From NCBI GenBank assembly GCA_023262065.1, contig JALRDW010000165.1, positions 1-23,274 on the forward strand: a stretch of DNA of 23,274 nt, in the 5' to 3' direction. The translations under genes and the position numbers were made by a program. The DNA is from Acidimicrobiia bacterium. Lineage in GTDB: Bacteria; Actinomycetota; Acidimicrobiia; IMCC26256. The notes beneath the pieces were generated by a model, which did no database searches, was not told the DNA's origin, and worked only from the letters and a program-made list of their open reading frames with translations. Below are positions 7,375 through 14,194 of this stretch, in pieces (within the stretch, counting starts at the first letter, position 1; each line of letters opens with the position of its first letter).

Positions 7375-7605
7375 ATGGACTGCTACGAGATCCGCGAGCA
7401 GCTGTACGCCTACCTCGACGGTGAGACCACGGTCTGGCGCCGACGCGCGGTGGCCCGCCACCTCGAGGGGTGTCCGCCCTGCCTCGAGGGGTACACGCTC
7501 AAGGTCACCGTGCGACGCGTCGTCGCCCAACGATGTCAGGACCCGCTGCCGGCGGATCTCGAGTCTCGGATCTCAGCCCTCCTGGCCGCCGAGGCCGCGG
7601 ACTGA
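7375..7605 (+). CDS. Zinc-binding anti-sigma factor, RsrA-like
   Basis: A 76-residue cytoplasmic protein with no membrane segment. The ZAS motif is H29-x3-C33-x2-C36 (HLEGCPPC), with a further Cys at position 3 and one at 54. In Streptomyces RsrA, cysteines in equivalent places bind zinc or form the disulphide that releases SigR. The N-terminus MDCYEIREQLYAYLDGE matches the RsrA pattern (C..I...LY.YLD.E). It lies 38 bases after the ECF sigma gene, which is its expected partner. GGAAG, six bases before the ATG, is a plausible ribosome-binding site. It is somewhat shorter than RsrA. Confidence 0.9.
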   Translation: MDCYEIREQLYAYLDGETTVWRRRAVARHLEGCPPCLEGYTLKVTVRRVVAQRCQDPLPADLESRISALLAAEAAD

Positions 7606-7640
7606 CCGCCACGGTTGGCCCCGCCGGCGATCCTGCGCGC

Positions 7641-7646
7641 TACCGT
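7641..7646 (+). promoter_or_regulatory. Possible -10 box TACCGT for the small membrane protein gene
   Basis: TACCGT lies 48 bases before the GTG at 7695 in the non-coding gap after the anti-sigma gene. The gene has its own Shine-Dalgarno, so a leader of about 40 bases is expected. Confidence 0.3.
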
Positions 7647-7694
7647 CTCAGCCCGTCAGGCCCCTGTGGCTGGCCGGTCCCGACTGGAGCATCC

Positions 7695-7904
7695 GTGAAG
7701 ACGCTGCGCACGCTCATCCTCGCCCTCACCGCGGTCCTCGTGGCGGCCGCCCCGGCCGGCGCATCGACCGCGGTGCTCGCCGAGGCCAAGCCGTGGCACT
7801 ACTGGATCGCCCCGGTGCTCTTCCTCTCCTTCATCGGTATCGCGGGGGCGCTGGCCCTCGGGTACTACGTGAAGGTCATCCGGCTCAAGACCCGCGGGCG
7901 CTAG
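7695..7904 (+). CDS. Small membrane protein, unknown function
   Basis: A 69-residue protein I do not recognise. The start is GTG 7695, with GGAG five bases upstream. Residues 1-23 look like a signal peptide or first membrane segment (KTLRTLILALTAVLVAAAPAGAS, with AGA-S as a possible signal peptidase site). The middle AEAKPWHYWIAP is short and aromatic. Residues about 36-58 (VLFLSFIGIAGALALGYYV) form a strong transmembrane helix, followed by a basic tail VIRLKTRGR, which should stay in the cytoplasm. The mature protein would be a single-span membrane peptide of about 45 residues. It sits between the sigma/anti-sigma pair and tilS, four bases before the tilS start, so it is probably co-transcribed with tilS. 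GC3 is normal. Confidence 0.7.
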   Translation: MKTLRTLILALTAVLVAAAPAGASTAVLAEAKPWHYWIAPVLFLSFIGIAGALALGYYVKVIRLKTRGR

Positions 7905-7908
7905 CCCC

Positions 7909-8877
7909 GTGACCGGGTCGGACCCCCTCGGCGGGGTCGCGGCCCGCGCCGACCTCGACGGCCTCGTGGCCCCGGTCGTCGTCGCCTGCTCCGGCGGCCC
8001 CGACTCGACCGCGCTCCTCGCCCTCGCCGCGCACGCCGGCCTCGCGCCGGTCGCCGTGCACGTGGACCACGGGCTGCGACCCTCGGGGGCCGCGGAGGCG
8101 GCGGTCGTGGAGGCCCTCGCCCGGCACCTCGGTGTGCCGTGCCGCGCGGTCCGGGTCGAGGTGCGCCCGGGTCCGAACCTCGAGGCCCGGGCGCGGGACG
8201 TGCGCTACGAGGCACTCGCGCGCGAGGCCGCCGGGGTGGGGGCCACCGCCATCCTCACCGGGCACAGCGCCGACGACCTCGCGGAGACGGTGGTCCTCAA
8301 CCTCCTGCGCGGCTCGGGCACCTCCGGGCTCGCCGGCATCCCGGCCCGTCGGGGCACGATCGTGCGTCCGCTCCTCGACGTTCGCCGTGCGGACCTCCAC
8401 GCCCTCGCCGTCGAGGTCGCGGCGGCGGCCGGGGTCGAACCGGTCGTGGACCCGACGAACGAGGACGAGCGGTTCCGCCGCAACTGGGTCCGCCGCACGG
8501 TGCTGCCGCTCCTCGGGTCCGGCGCCGAGCGCGACCTCGTCCCCGTCATCGCTCGGCAGGCCCGCGTCATGGCCGAGGAGGCCGATCTGCTCGACGCTCT
8601 CGCCGATGAGCTCCTCGCCGCAGCCGGTCCCGCCGAACCCGCGGTGGCCGCGCTGCGGGGTGCGCCGCGCGCGCTCGTCCGCCGCGCGCTGCGACGGTGG
8701 CTCGGTCCACCGTGGCCGTCGCTCGCCGACCTCGACCGCGTCGAGGCCGTGCTCGACGGCACGCGACGCGCGACCGAGATCGCGGGCGGTGTCCGCGTCT
8801 CCCGCAGCGACGGTCGGTTGCGACGCGGGCTAGCGTGCGCGATCGACGCCGACGCGAACGATGAGGGGGACGCGTGA
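7909..8877 (+). CDS. tilS: tRNA(Ile)-lysidine synthase
   Basis: Attaches lysine to C34 of the CAU-anticodon isoleucine tRNA so that it reads AUA. It is 322 residues. The PP-loop SGGPDS is at 28-33, then VHVDHGLRPSG (about 50-60) and the ATAILTGHSADDLAETVVLNLLRGSG segment that binds ATP and tRNA. FRRNWVRRTVLPLL is the conserved end of the N-terminal domain. The C-terminal domain is reduced, as in many actinobacteria. The GTG start is four bases after the small membrane protein gene. The stop overlaps the hpt start (GTGA). tilS next to hpt is a widely conserved pair. Confidence 0.95.
   Translation: MTGSDPLGGVAARADLDGLVAPVVVACSGGPDSTALLALAAHAGLAPVAVHVDHGLRPSGAAEAAVVEALARHLGVPCRAVRVEVRPGPNLEARARDVRYEALAREAAGVGATAILTGHSADDLAETVVLNLLRGSGTSGLAGIPARRGTIVRPLLDVRRADLHALAVEVAAAAGVEPVVDPTNEDERFRRNWVRRTVLPLLGSGAERDLVPVIARQARVMAEEADLLDALADELLAAAGPAEPAVAALRGAPRALVRRALRRWLGPPWPSLADLDRVEAVLDGTRRATEIAGGVRVSRSDGRLRRGLACAIDADANDEGDA
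8831..8836 (+). promoter_or_regulatory. Possible -10 box TAGCGT inside tilS, for hpt
   Basis: TAGCGT in the last 47 bases of tilS and 37 bases before the hpt GTG. TAG is rare inside genes here. It could give hpt an extra promoter, but it may be chance. Confidence 0.25.
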
Positions 8878-9452
8878 GCGAGGCCGGACAGGCACGACCG
8901 GGGACCGACGCGGGCGGGGACGGCGGCGACGCGAACCTCGGCCGCGAGGTCGTGACCGCGGAGCAGCTGCGCACCCGGGTCGCGGAGCTCGGGGCGGAGA
9001 TCACCCGTGACTACGCCGGTCGGGCCCCGCTGCTCGTCGGGGTGCTCAAGGGTGCCTTCATGTTCATGAGCGACCTCTCGCGGGCCATCGACCTCCCGGT
9101 CGAGTTCGACTTCATGGCGGTGTCCTCCTACGGCTCGGCCACCCGGACCTCGGGGGTGGTGCGCATCATCAAGGACCTCGACCTCGACCTCACCGGCCGC
9201 GACGTCATCGTCGTCGAGGACATCGTCGACTCCGGGCTCACCCTCAACTACCTCCGCCGCAACCTCATGGCCCGGGGTCCCGCCTCCCTGGAGGTCTGTG
9301 CGCTCCTGCTGCGGGAGGGCCTCCAGAAGACCGACACGGACCTCCGCTACATCGGCTTCACGATCCCGCCGGCCTTCGTGGTCGGCTACGGCCTCGACGT
9401 CGCCGAGCGCTACCGGAACCTCGACGCGATCGTCGAGTACGTCGGGACCTGA
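8874..9452 (+). CDS. hpt: Hypoxanthine-guanine phosphoribosyltransferase
   Basis: Purine salvage enzyme that makes IMP and GMP from the bases and PRPP. It is 192 residues from the GTG that overlaps the tilS stop; the first 24 residues are polar and Gly/Asp-rich, an extension beyond the usual start of the domain (VTAEQLRTRVAELGAEI). The family core is seen: LVGVLKGAFMFMSDLSRAI, VSSYGSATRTSG (the flexible active-site loop) and the PRPP-binding motif VIVVEDIVDSGLTL. FVVGYGLDVAERYRNLD is the conserved C-terminal segment. In M. tuberculosis ftsH lies between hpt and folE; here folE follows directly. Confidence 0.95.
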   Translation: MSEAGQARPGTDAGGDGGDANLGREVVTAEQLRTRVAELGAEITRDYAGRAPLLVGVLKGAFMFMSDLSRAIDLPVEFDFMAVSSYGSATRTSGVVRIIKDLDLDLTGRDVIVVEDIVDSGLTLNYLRRNLMARGPASLEVCALLLREGLQKTDTDLRYIGFTIPPAFVVGYGLDVAERYRNLDAIVEYVGT

Positions 9453-9467
9453 TCCCGTCGTCCCGAC

Positions 9468-9487
9468 CCGGGGGCCGCGACCCCCGG
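9468..9487 (+). terminator. Hairpin between hpt and folE
   Basis: CCGGGGG, loop CCGCGA, CCCCCGG: a perfect 7-bp stem starting 16 bases after the hpt stop. It ends exactly where the folE TAGCCT box begins. There is no T-tract. It may be a terminator, an operator, or both. Confidence 0.4.
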
Positions 9488-9493
9488 TAGCCT
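9488..9493 (+). promoter_or_regulatory. -10 box TAGCCT for folE
   Basis: Part of CCCGGTAGCCT (9483-9493), identical to the 11-mer before the sigma gene. It is 42 bases before the GTG start; AGGAG at 9525-9529 is the ribosome-binding site. Confidence 0.5.
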
Positions 9494-9535
9494 CCCCGGC
9501 GCCCACGACGTCCCCGACCCTCCCAGGAGTCCCCC

Positions 9536-10132
9536 GTGGCCGAGCACCCCTCCACCCCGGTCGACCGCGAGCGCATCGCCCGCGCGGTGCGCGAGATCCT
9601 CGAGGCGGTCGGCGAGGACCCCGACCGCGACGGCCTGGTGCGCACCCCGGCCCGCGTGGCCGAGATGTACGCGGAGGTGCTGTCCGGACTCCACGAGGAC
9701 CCGGCGGCGCACCTCGCGGTGACCTTCGAGGCGAACCATGACGAGATGGTCATGGTGAAGGACATCCCGATCTACTCGCTCTGCGAGCACCACCTCGTGC
9801 CCTTCCACGGGCAGGCGCACGTCGCGTACATCCCGGGCAAGGACGGCCGCATCACCGGTCTGTCCAAGCTCGCCCGGCTCTGCGACGGTTACGCCCGCCG
9901 GCCCCAGGTGCAGGAACGGCTCACCACCCAGGTCGCCGATGCCCTCGTCGAGGCGCTCGAGCCGCGCGGCGTGCTCGTCGTCATGGAGGCCGAGCACCTG
10001 TGCATGGGCATGCGCGGGGTCAGGAAGCCGGGGTCGATCACGGTGACCTCCGCCGTGCGGGGCATCTTCAAGGAGAACGCCTCCACCCGCGCTGAGGCGA
10101 TGGGCCTCATCGGCATCCCGACCGCCCGCTGA
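9536..10132 (+). CDS. folE: GTP cyclohydrolase I
   Basis: Makes 7,8-dihydroneopterin triphosphate from GTP, the first step of folate synthesis. It is 198 residues, the usual length. The zinc site is C83-E-H-H86 ([10 protein letters not shown]) and C156 (EHLCMGMRG). The GLSKLARL segment (108-115) and QVQERLT (124-130) are family signatures. The GTG start is set by AGGAG six bases upstream. It has its own promoter box and is followed by a strong hairpin, so it is probably a separate unit from folP although it belongs to the same pathway. Confidence 0.97.
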   Translation: MAEHPSTPVDRERIARAVREILEAVGEDPDRDGLVRTPARVAEMYAEVLSGLHEDPAAHLAVTFEANHDEMVMVKDIPIYSLCEHHLVPFHGQAHVAYIPGKDGRITGLSKLARLCDGYARRPQVQERLTTQVADALVEALEPRGVLVVMEAEHLCMGMRGVRKPGSITVTSAVRGIFKENASTRAEAMGLIGIPTAR

Positions 10133-10155
10133 GCCGCACCGGCGGGCCCGTCGTG

Positions 10156-10184
10156 CGGTCCGGGCCCCGGCGCGGCCCGGACCG
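10156..10184 (+). terminator. Hairpin between folE and folP
   Basis: CGGTCCGGGCC, loop CCGGCGC, GGCCCGGACCG: a perfect 11-bp stem, 23 bases after the folE stop. It ends nine bases before the folP -10 box. There is no T-tract. It is probably the folE terminator, although its right arm would cover the folP -35 region and could act as an operator. Confidence 0.55.
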
Positions 10185-10192
10185 ACGCCTAC

Positions 10193-10198
10193 TAACCT
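10193..10198 (+). promoter_or_regulatory. -10 box TAACCT for folP
   Basis: TAACCT with eight bases to the ATG at 10207 and no Shine-Dalgarno, again a leaderless arrangement. It supports this ATG over an in-frame GTG at 10153, which would run through the hairpin. Confidence 0.5.
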
Positions 10199-10206
10199 CC
10201 GCGCCG

Positions 10207-11058
10207 ATGTTCACCTGGGGTCTCTCCCAGGAGCGGGGGACAGCGGTCACGGGCCCGGTCATGGGCATCGTGAACGTCACCCCCGACTCCTTCTCCGACG
10301 GCGGACGCTGGTTCGGTGCCGACGCGGCCCACGCCCATGGCGTGGCCCTGCTCGAGGCCGGTGCCGCCGTGCTCGACGTCGGTGGGGAGTCGACCCGTCC
10401 CGGGGCCGAGCCGGTCACCGCGACGGACGAGATCGACCGCGTGGTCCCGGTGGTGCGGGCACTCGCCCCGCACGCCGTCGTGAGCGTCGACACCTCGAAG
10501 GCTGCGGTCGCACGGGCTGCGATCGCCGCCGGGGCCCGGATCGTCAACGACGTCTCGGCCGGTCGTCACGATCCCGACATGCTCCGGGTGGTCGCGGACG
10601 CGGGGGTCGGGTTCATCGCCATGCACATGCGCGGCGAGCCGCGCACCATGCAGGAGGACCCGCGCTACGACGACGTGGTCCGAGAGGTGATCGACCACCT
10701 GCGGGCCCGGTGCGACGCCGCGGTCTCGGCGGGCGTCGCCCCCGAGGCGCTCATGGTCGATCCCGGGATCGGGTTCGGCAAGACGGTCGAGCACAACGTC
10801 GCGCTGCTCGCCCACCTCGAGACGATCGTCGAGCGGGTCGAGGTGCCCGTCCTCGTCGGCGCCTCCCGCAAGTCGTTCCTCGGAGTGCTCGCCGGGACCG
10901 GCGCCGATCCGGGCGCCCGGGAGGCGGCGACGGTCGCGACCACGGTGTGGGCGCTCGAGCACGGCGCGGCGATGGTGCGCGTGCACGACGTCGCGGCCTC
11001 GGTCCGGGCCGCGGCGATCGTCGGCCGGGTCCGGTCGATGGCGGCGGTGGCTGCGTGA
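10207..11058 (+). CDS. folP: Dihydropteroate synthase
   Basis: Condenses the pterin pyrophosphate with p-aminobenzoate; the target of sulfonamides. It is 283 residues from ATG 10207 (MFTWGLSQERGTAV). A TIM barrel is seen: VMGIVNVTPDSFSDGGRW (about residues 18-35), LDVGGESTRPGAEPV (the pABA loop), SVDTSKAAVA, IVNDVSA, AMHMRG, LMVDPGIGFGKT, VLVGASRKSFLG, and RVHDV near the end. All signature segments are intact. The start lies eight bases after a TAACCT box. The stop overlaps the next start (GTGA), coupling it to the phosphatase-like gene. It heads the folP, phosphatase-like, folB, folK unit. Confidence 0.96.
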   Translation: MFTWGLSQERGTAVTGPVMGIVNVTPDSFSDGGRWFGADAAHAHGVALLEAGAAVLDVGGESTRPGAEPVTATDEIDRVVPVVRALAPHAVVSVDTSKAAVARAAIAAGARIVNDVSAGRHDPDMLRVVADAGVGFIAMHMRGEPRTMQEDPRYDDVVREVIDHLRARCDAAVSAGVAPEALMVDPGIGFGKTVEHNVALLAHLETIVERVEVPVLVGASRKSFLGVLAGTGADPGAREAATVATTVWALEHGAAMVRVHDVAASVRAAAIVGRVRSMAAVAA

Positions 11059-11579
11059 GCGCGCTGCGCGGCCGGTGGGCCCAGGGGCTGCAACCCCGCA
11101 TGTTCTGCTGGGTCATCAAGGACCGGCTGGCGGCGTCCGAGCGTCCCGGCGGCTTCGCACGCAACCACCGCAAGATCCGCAGGCAGGAGGAGCTCATCTG
11201 GCTCCACCAGCAGGGGTTCACCCGGATCATCAGCATCCTGGACTCGCAGCACAACCTGCACGCGTACGACGAGGCCGCGCTGGCCTGGGAGCAGGTCCCG
11301 CTGGGTCGCCACGACGAGATGCCCGAGCGGCTGCGAGTGATCTACGAGACGATCGCGCGTCGGCTCGACGACCCGTCCGAGCGCGTGCTGCTCCACCAGG
11401 AGGAGTTCGGCGACCGTCTCGTGGGTGTCATCGCGGGGTACCTGCTCTACACCGAACTCATCCCGGAGGGACCGGCGGCGATCATGGTCGCCGAACGGCT
11501 CACGGGTCGCGAGCTCGGCGCCACGGGTCGCGAGATCGTCGCTGCGACGGTCGATCACGGCATCGTCCGGGGGGCCTAG
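11055..11579 (+). CDS. Protein-tyrosine/dual-specificity phosphatase-like protein with HQx5R in place of HCx5R
   Basis: A 174-residue protein of unknown function. By eye it follows the dual-specificity phosphatase pattern. WVIKDRLAASERP (19-31) resembles the entry strand seen before this fold. LIWLHQQGFTRIISI (47-61) fits helix-strand. WEQVPLGRHDEMPE (78-91) carries an Asp (D87) where the general acid would lie. VLLHQEEFGDRLVGVIAGYLL (111-131) matches the V-L-V-H-C-x5-R-[ST]-x-x-V-x-x-Y-L phosphate loop and following helix. H114 and R121 are kept but the catalytic Cys is Gln (Q115), so it should not be a Cys-phosphatase. The C-terminal part GPAAIMVAERLTGRELGATG is helical. The GTG start overlaps folP by four bases; M16 (11100) is an alternative start. 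It lies two bases before folB. Assignment of the fold is inference; the gene itself is well supported by codon use and packing. Confidence 0.72.
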   Translation: MSALRGRWAQGLQPRMFCWVIKDRLAASERPGGFARNHRKIRRQEELIWLHQQGFTRIISILDSQHNLHAYDEAALAWEQVPLGRHDEMPERLRVIYETIARRLDDPSERVLLHQEEFGDRLVGVIAGYLLYTELIPEGPAAIMVAERLTGRELGATGREIVAATVDHGIVRGA

Positions 11580-11581
11580 GG

Positions 11582-11932
11582 ATGGGTCTCATCCAACTCC
11601 GCGGGCTCCGCCTGCTCGGCACGCACGGCGTGCTGCCGGAGGAGCAGCAGCGCGCCCAGCCGTTCGAGATCGACGTGGACCTCGAGGCCGACCTCACGCG
11701 GGCGGGGGAGACCGACGCCCTCGACGACACGATCGACTACGGCGCGCTCGCCGCGATGATCTCGCGGGTGGTCACCGAGGAGCGGTACGCGCTCATCGAG
11801 CGGCTCGCCACGCGGATCGGCGAGGTGTGCCGGTCCGACCCCCGCGTCACGCGTGCCGTCGTCACGGTGCGGAAGCTCCGCCCGCCCGTCCCGGAGCACC
11901 TCGAGTTCTCCGCGGTCCGCATCGAGGCCTGA
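11582..11932 (+). CDS. folB: Dihydroneopterin aldolase
   Basis: Cleaves 7,8-dihydroneopterin to 6-hydroxymethyl-dihydropterin and glycolaldehyde. It is 116 residues, the normal length for a single-domain FolB. The start is ATG 11582 (MGLIQLRGLRLLGTHGVLPEEQ); the Glu of the HGVLPEE segment corresponds to the conserved substrate-binding Glu. DTIDYGALAAMI and ALIERLATRI are the typical central helices. VRKLRPPVPEHLEFSAVRI carries the conserved catalytic Lys near the C-terminus. It begins two bases after the phosphatase-like gene and ends four bases before folK. Confidence 0.95.
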   Translation: MGLIQLRGLRLLGTHGVLPEEQQRAQPFEIDVDLEADLTRAGETDALDDTIDYGALAAMISRVVTEERYALIERLATRIGEVCRSDPRVTRAVVTVRKLRPPVPEHLEFSAVRIEA

Positions 11933-11936
11933 ACCC

Positions 11937-12407
11937 GTGCGCGCCCACCTCGCGCTCGGATCGAACCTCGGCGACCGGCTCGCGAACCTGCAGTCGGCGC
12001 TCGACGGCCTCGCGAGCACCGACGGCGTCGAGGTCGTCGCGGTCTCGGGCGTCTACGAGACCGACCCGGTGGGCGGTCCGGTCCAGGACGACTACCTCAA
12101 CGCGGTCGTCGAGGTGACGACCGCGCTCACCCCGCACGAGCTCCTCGCGGTCTGCGGGCGACTCGAGCAGGCGGCCCACCGAGTGCGCATCGAGCGCTGG
12201 GGACCGCGCACCCTCGACGTCGACGTCCTGCTCGTGGGTGACCTCCAGGTCGCCACCGACGACCTCGAGGTGCCCCACCCCCGCATGTGGGAGCGCGCCT
12301 TCGTCCTCGCGCCGCTCCATGACGTCGCCCCCGACCTCGTCGCCCGGCCCGACGGCGGCTGGACCGGCGTCCGACGAGCCCCGGTAGCCTTGCGCCTCCC
12401 CGGCTGA
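11937..12407 (+). CDS. folK: 2-amino-4-hydroxy-6-hydroxymethyldihydropteridine pyrophosphokinase
   Basis: Transfers pyrophosphate from ATP to 6-hydroxymethyl-dihydropterin, giving the FolP substrate. It is 156 residues from GTG 11937 (MRAHLALGSNLGDR). The motifs are ALGSNLGDR at the N-terminus, VYETDPVGG (about 38-46), YLNAVVEV, and RWGPRTLDVDVLLVGD (about 87-102), which holds the catalytic Arg and the two magnesium-binding Asp residues. VPHPRMWERAFVLAPL follows. The start is four bases after the folB stop. The last 20 codons contain a TAGCCT box directed at the next genes. Confidence 0.96.
   Translation: MRAHLALGSNLGDRLANLQSALDGLASTDGVEVVAVSGVYETDPVGGPVQDDYLNAVVEVTTALTPHELLAVCGRLEQAAHRVRIERWGPRTLDVDVLLVGDLQVATDDLEVPHPRMWERAFVLAPLHDVAPDLVARPDGGWTGVRRAPVALRLPG
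12385..12390 (+). promoter_or_regulatory. -10 box TAGCCT inside the 3' end of folK
   Basis: Third exact copy of CCCGGTAGCCT (12380-12390). It lies 47 bases before GTG 12438 and 68 bases before ATG 12459. It could start a DUF2520-panC transcript separate from the folate operon. Confidence 0.4.
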
Positions 12408-12458
12408 ACGCCGGACGGACCCTCGACCGGTACCGCCGTGCGGGCCGGAACGATCACC

Positions 12459-13271
12459 ATGTCGCAGCGCACCCTCGCCCTCGTCGGACCCGGCCGTGCC
12501 GGCACCGCCATCACCCTCGCCCTCGCGGCGCGCGGCTGGCGCGTCGTCGGAGTGGCGGGTCGGGACGAGGCGCGCGCCGCCGCCCTCGCCGCGCGGGTCG
12601 ATGCGCCGGTGCGCAGCATCGGGGAGGTCGCCCGCGACGCCGAGGTCGTGGTGGTGGCGACGCCGGACTCGGTGATCGAGGCCGCGACCCTCGCAGTGAT
12701 CCCGGCGCTCGGGGAGGGTGCGCTCGTGGTGCACCTCTCCGGGGCCCGGGGCATCGAGGCGTTCGGCGCGGTGCGCGAGGTCGTTGACGAGGCGCGCCTC
12801 GGCGCACTGCATCCGCTCCAGACCCTCTCGGGCGACGACGGTGCCGCCCGGCTCCCGGGCGCGTACGCGGCGGTGGAGGGCCCGCCGTTCGTCGCCGAGC
12901 TCGCCCGGGAGATCGGCCTCGTGCCGTTCCGGGTCGAGCCCGAGCGCCGTGCCCTGTACCACGCGGCCGCCGCCATCGCCTCGAACCACCTCGTCGCGCT
13001 GGCGGGGCAGGTCGAGCGCCTCGCCGCCGCGGCCGAGGTGCCGTTCGCCGCGTTCGGCCCGCTCATGCGGACCACCCTCGATGCGGTCGCCGGCCTCGGT
13101 CCGGCCGCCGCACTCACCGGCCCGGTCGCGCGGGGCGACGTCGCGACGGTCGCCGCGCACCTCGCCGCGCTCGCGCCGGCGGAGCGCGACGCGTACCTGA
13201 CCCTGGCCCGGGAGGCGCAGCGTCTCGCCGGCCGGGACGACCCGGCGCTCACCGAGGTGCTGCGCGGATGA
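12459..13271 (+). CDS. Rossmann-fold DUF2520 protein, possible ketopantoate reductase
   Basis: A 270-residue NAD(P)-binding protein. The N-terminus TLALVGPGRAGTAITLALAARG is a Rossmann GxGxxG dinucleotide fold, followed by VVVVATPDSVIEAA and LVVHLSGARG, typical of F420-dependent-reductase-like proteins. The middle has LGALHPLQTLSG and the C-terminal half contains YHAAAAIASNHLVALAGQVERL, the DUF2520 signature. The ATG at 12459 is preferred; GTG 12438 adds seven residues. It overlaps panC by ATGA. The same gene lies before panC in M. tuberculosis (Rv3603c, from memory). A ketopantoate reductase role is suggested by the panC link and by what I recall of the Francisella PanG enzyme; it is not shown by the sequence. 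Confidence 0.85.
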   Translation: MSQRTLALVGPGRAGTAITLALAARGWRVVGVAGRDEARAAALAARVDAPVRSIGEVARDAEVVVVATPDSVIEAATLAVIPALGEGALVVHLSGARGIEAFGAVREVVDEARLGALHPLQTLSGDDGAARLPGAYAAVEGPPFVAELAREIGLVPFRVEPERRALYHAAAAIASNHLVALAGQVERLAAAAEVPFAAFGPLMRTTLDAVAGLGPAAALTGPVARGDVATVAAHLAALAPAERDAYLTLAREAQRLAGRDDPALTEVLRG

Positions 13272-14194
13272 GTGCACCGCGGATCGTCACGACCGCCGCG
13301 GAGCTGCGGGCCGCGACCGAGGGCGCCCGGTCCGGGGGCCGGACGGTCGGCTTCGTGCCGACGATGGGCTTCCTCCACGAGGGGCACCGGGCGCTCATGG
13401 CCGCGGCGCGTGCGGACTGTGACCTCGTCGTGGTGTCGATCTTCGTGAACCCGCTGCAGTTCGGGGCGGGCGAGGACCTCGCCGGGTACCCGCGCGACCT
13501 CGAGCGGGACCTCGCCGCGTGCGCGGCCGAAGGGGTGGACCTCGTCCTCCACCCCTCGGTCGAGGAGATGTACCCGCGCCCGATGGTCACGACCGTCACG
13601 GTGGCCGGGATCACCGAACGCCTGTGCGGCGCCTCCCGGCCCGGGCACTTCGCGGGGGTGGCGACCGTCGTCGCCAAGCTGTTCAACATCGTCGGGCCGT
13701 GTCGGGCCTACTTCGGGAAGAAGGACTACCAGCAGGTCGCCGTCGTGCGTGCGATGGTCGAGGACCTCGCGATACCGGTCGAGGTGGTGGCCCGGCCCAC
13801 CGTGCGGGAGGACGACGGACTGGCCCGCTCGAGCCGCAACACCTACCTCGACGAGGCGGCCCGTCGTGACGCGGTCGCGCTGTCCCGCGCCATCCGTGCG
13901 ACGACGGAGGCGGTGCGCGGGGGCCGACGGGACCGTGCGGAGCTCGAGCGTGATCTCGAGGTCGCGCTCGATGCCGCCCCGGGTGTCGTCCGCGAGTACG
14001 CCGAGGTGCTCCGGGGGCGCGACCTCGTGCCGACCGGGACCATCGAGGTGGGGGAGGAGTACGTCGTCGCGGTGGCCGCCCGCGTGGGTGCGGCGCGCCT
14101 CATCGACAACGCGACGTTCACGGTGGCGCCCGGGGGCGCGGTCCACGTCGATCTCGGCGTGCTCGGTGACGGCCGGGCCTTCGACGGGGCGTAG
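13268..14194 (+). CDS. panC: Pantothenate synthetase
   Basis: Ligates pantoate and beta-alanine with ATP on the way to CoA. It is 308 residues. The class I nucleotidyl-transferase motif HxGH is at 37-40 (FVPTMGFLHEGH). VVSIFVNPLQF, YPRDLERDL, AYFGKKDYQQVAVVR and DDGLARSSRNTYL (the KMSKS-like loop) are all present. The last usually reads RSSRN or MSSRN. The ATG start overlaps the DUF2520 stop. In mycobacteria panD and coaX follow; here nadB and nadC come between. The TAG stop forms the first half of the nadB box TAGGGT. Confidence 0.97.
   Translation: MSAPRIVTTAAELRAATEGARSGGRTVGFVPTMGFLHEGHRALMAAARADCDLVVVSIFVNPLQFGAGEDLAGYPRDLERDLAACAAEGVDLVLHPSVEEMYPRPMVTTVTVAGITERLCGASRPGHFAGVATVVAKLFNIVGPCRAYFGKKDYQQVAVVRAMVEDLAIPVEVVARPTVREDDGLARSSRNTYLDEAARRDAVALSRAIRATTEAVRGGRRDRAELERDLEVALDAAPGVVREYAEVLRGRDLVPTGTIEVGEEYVVAVAARVGAARLIDNATFTVAPGGAVHVDLGVLGDGRAFDGA

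Noticed and set aside
7902..7907. TAGCCC at the end of the small membrane protein gene as a box for tilS
   Set aside because: It lacks the final T and is only one base from the GTG start, too close for a promoter.
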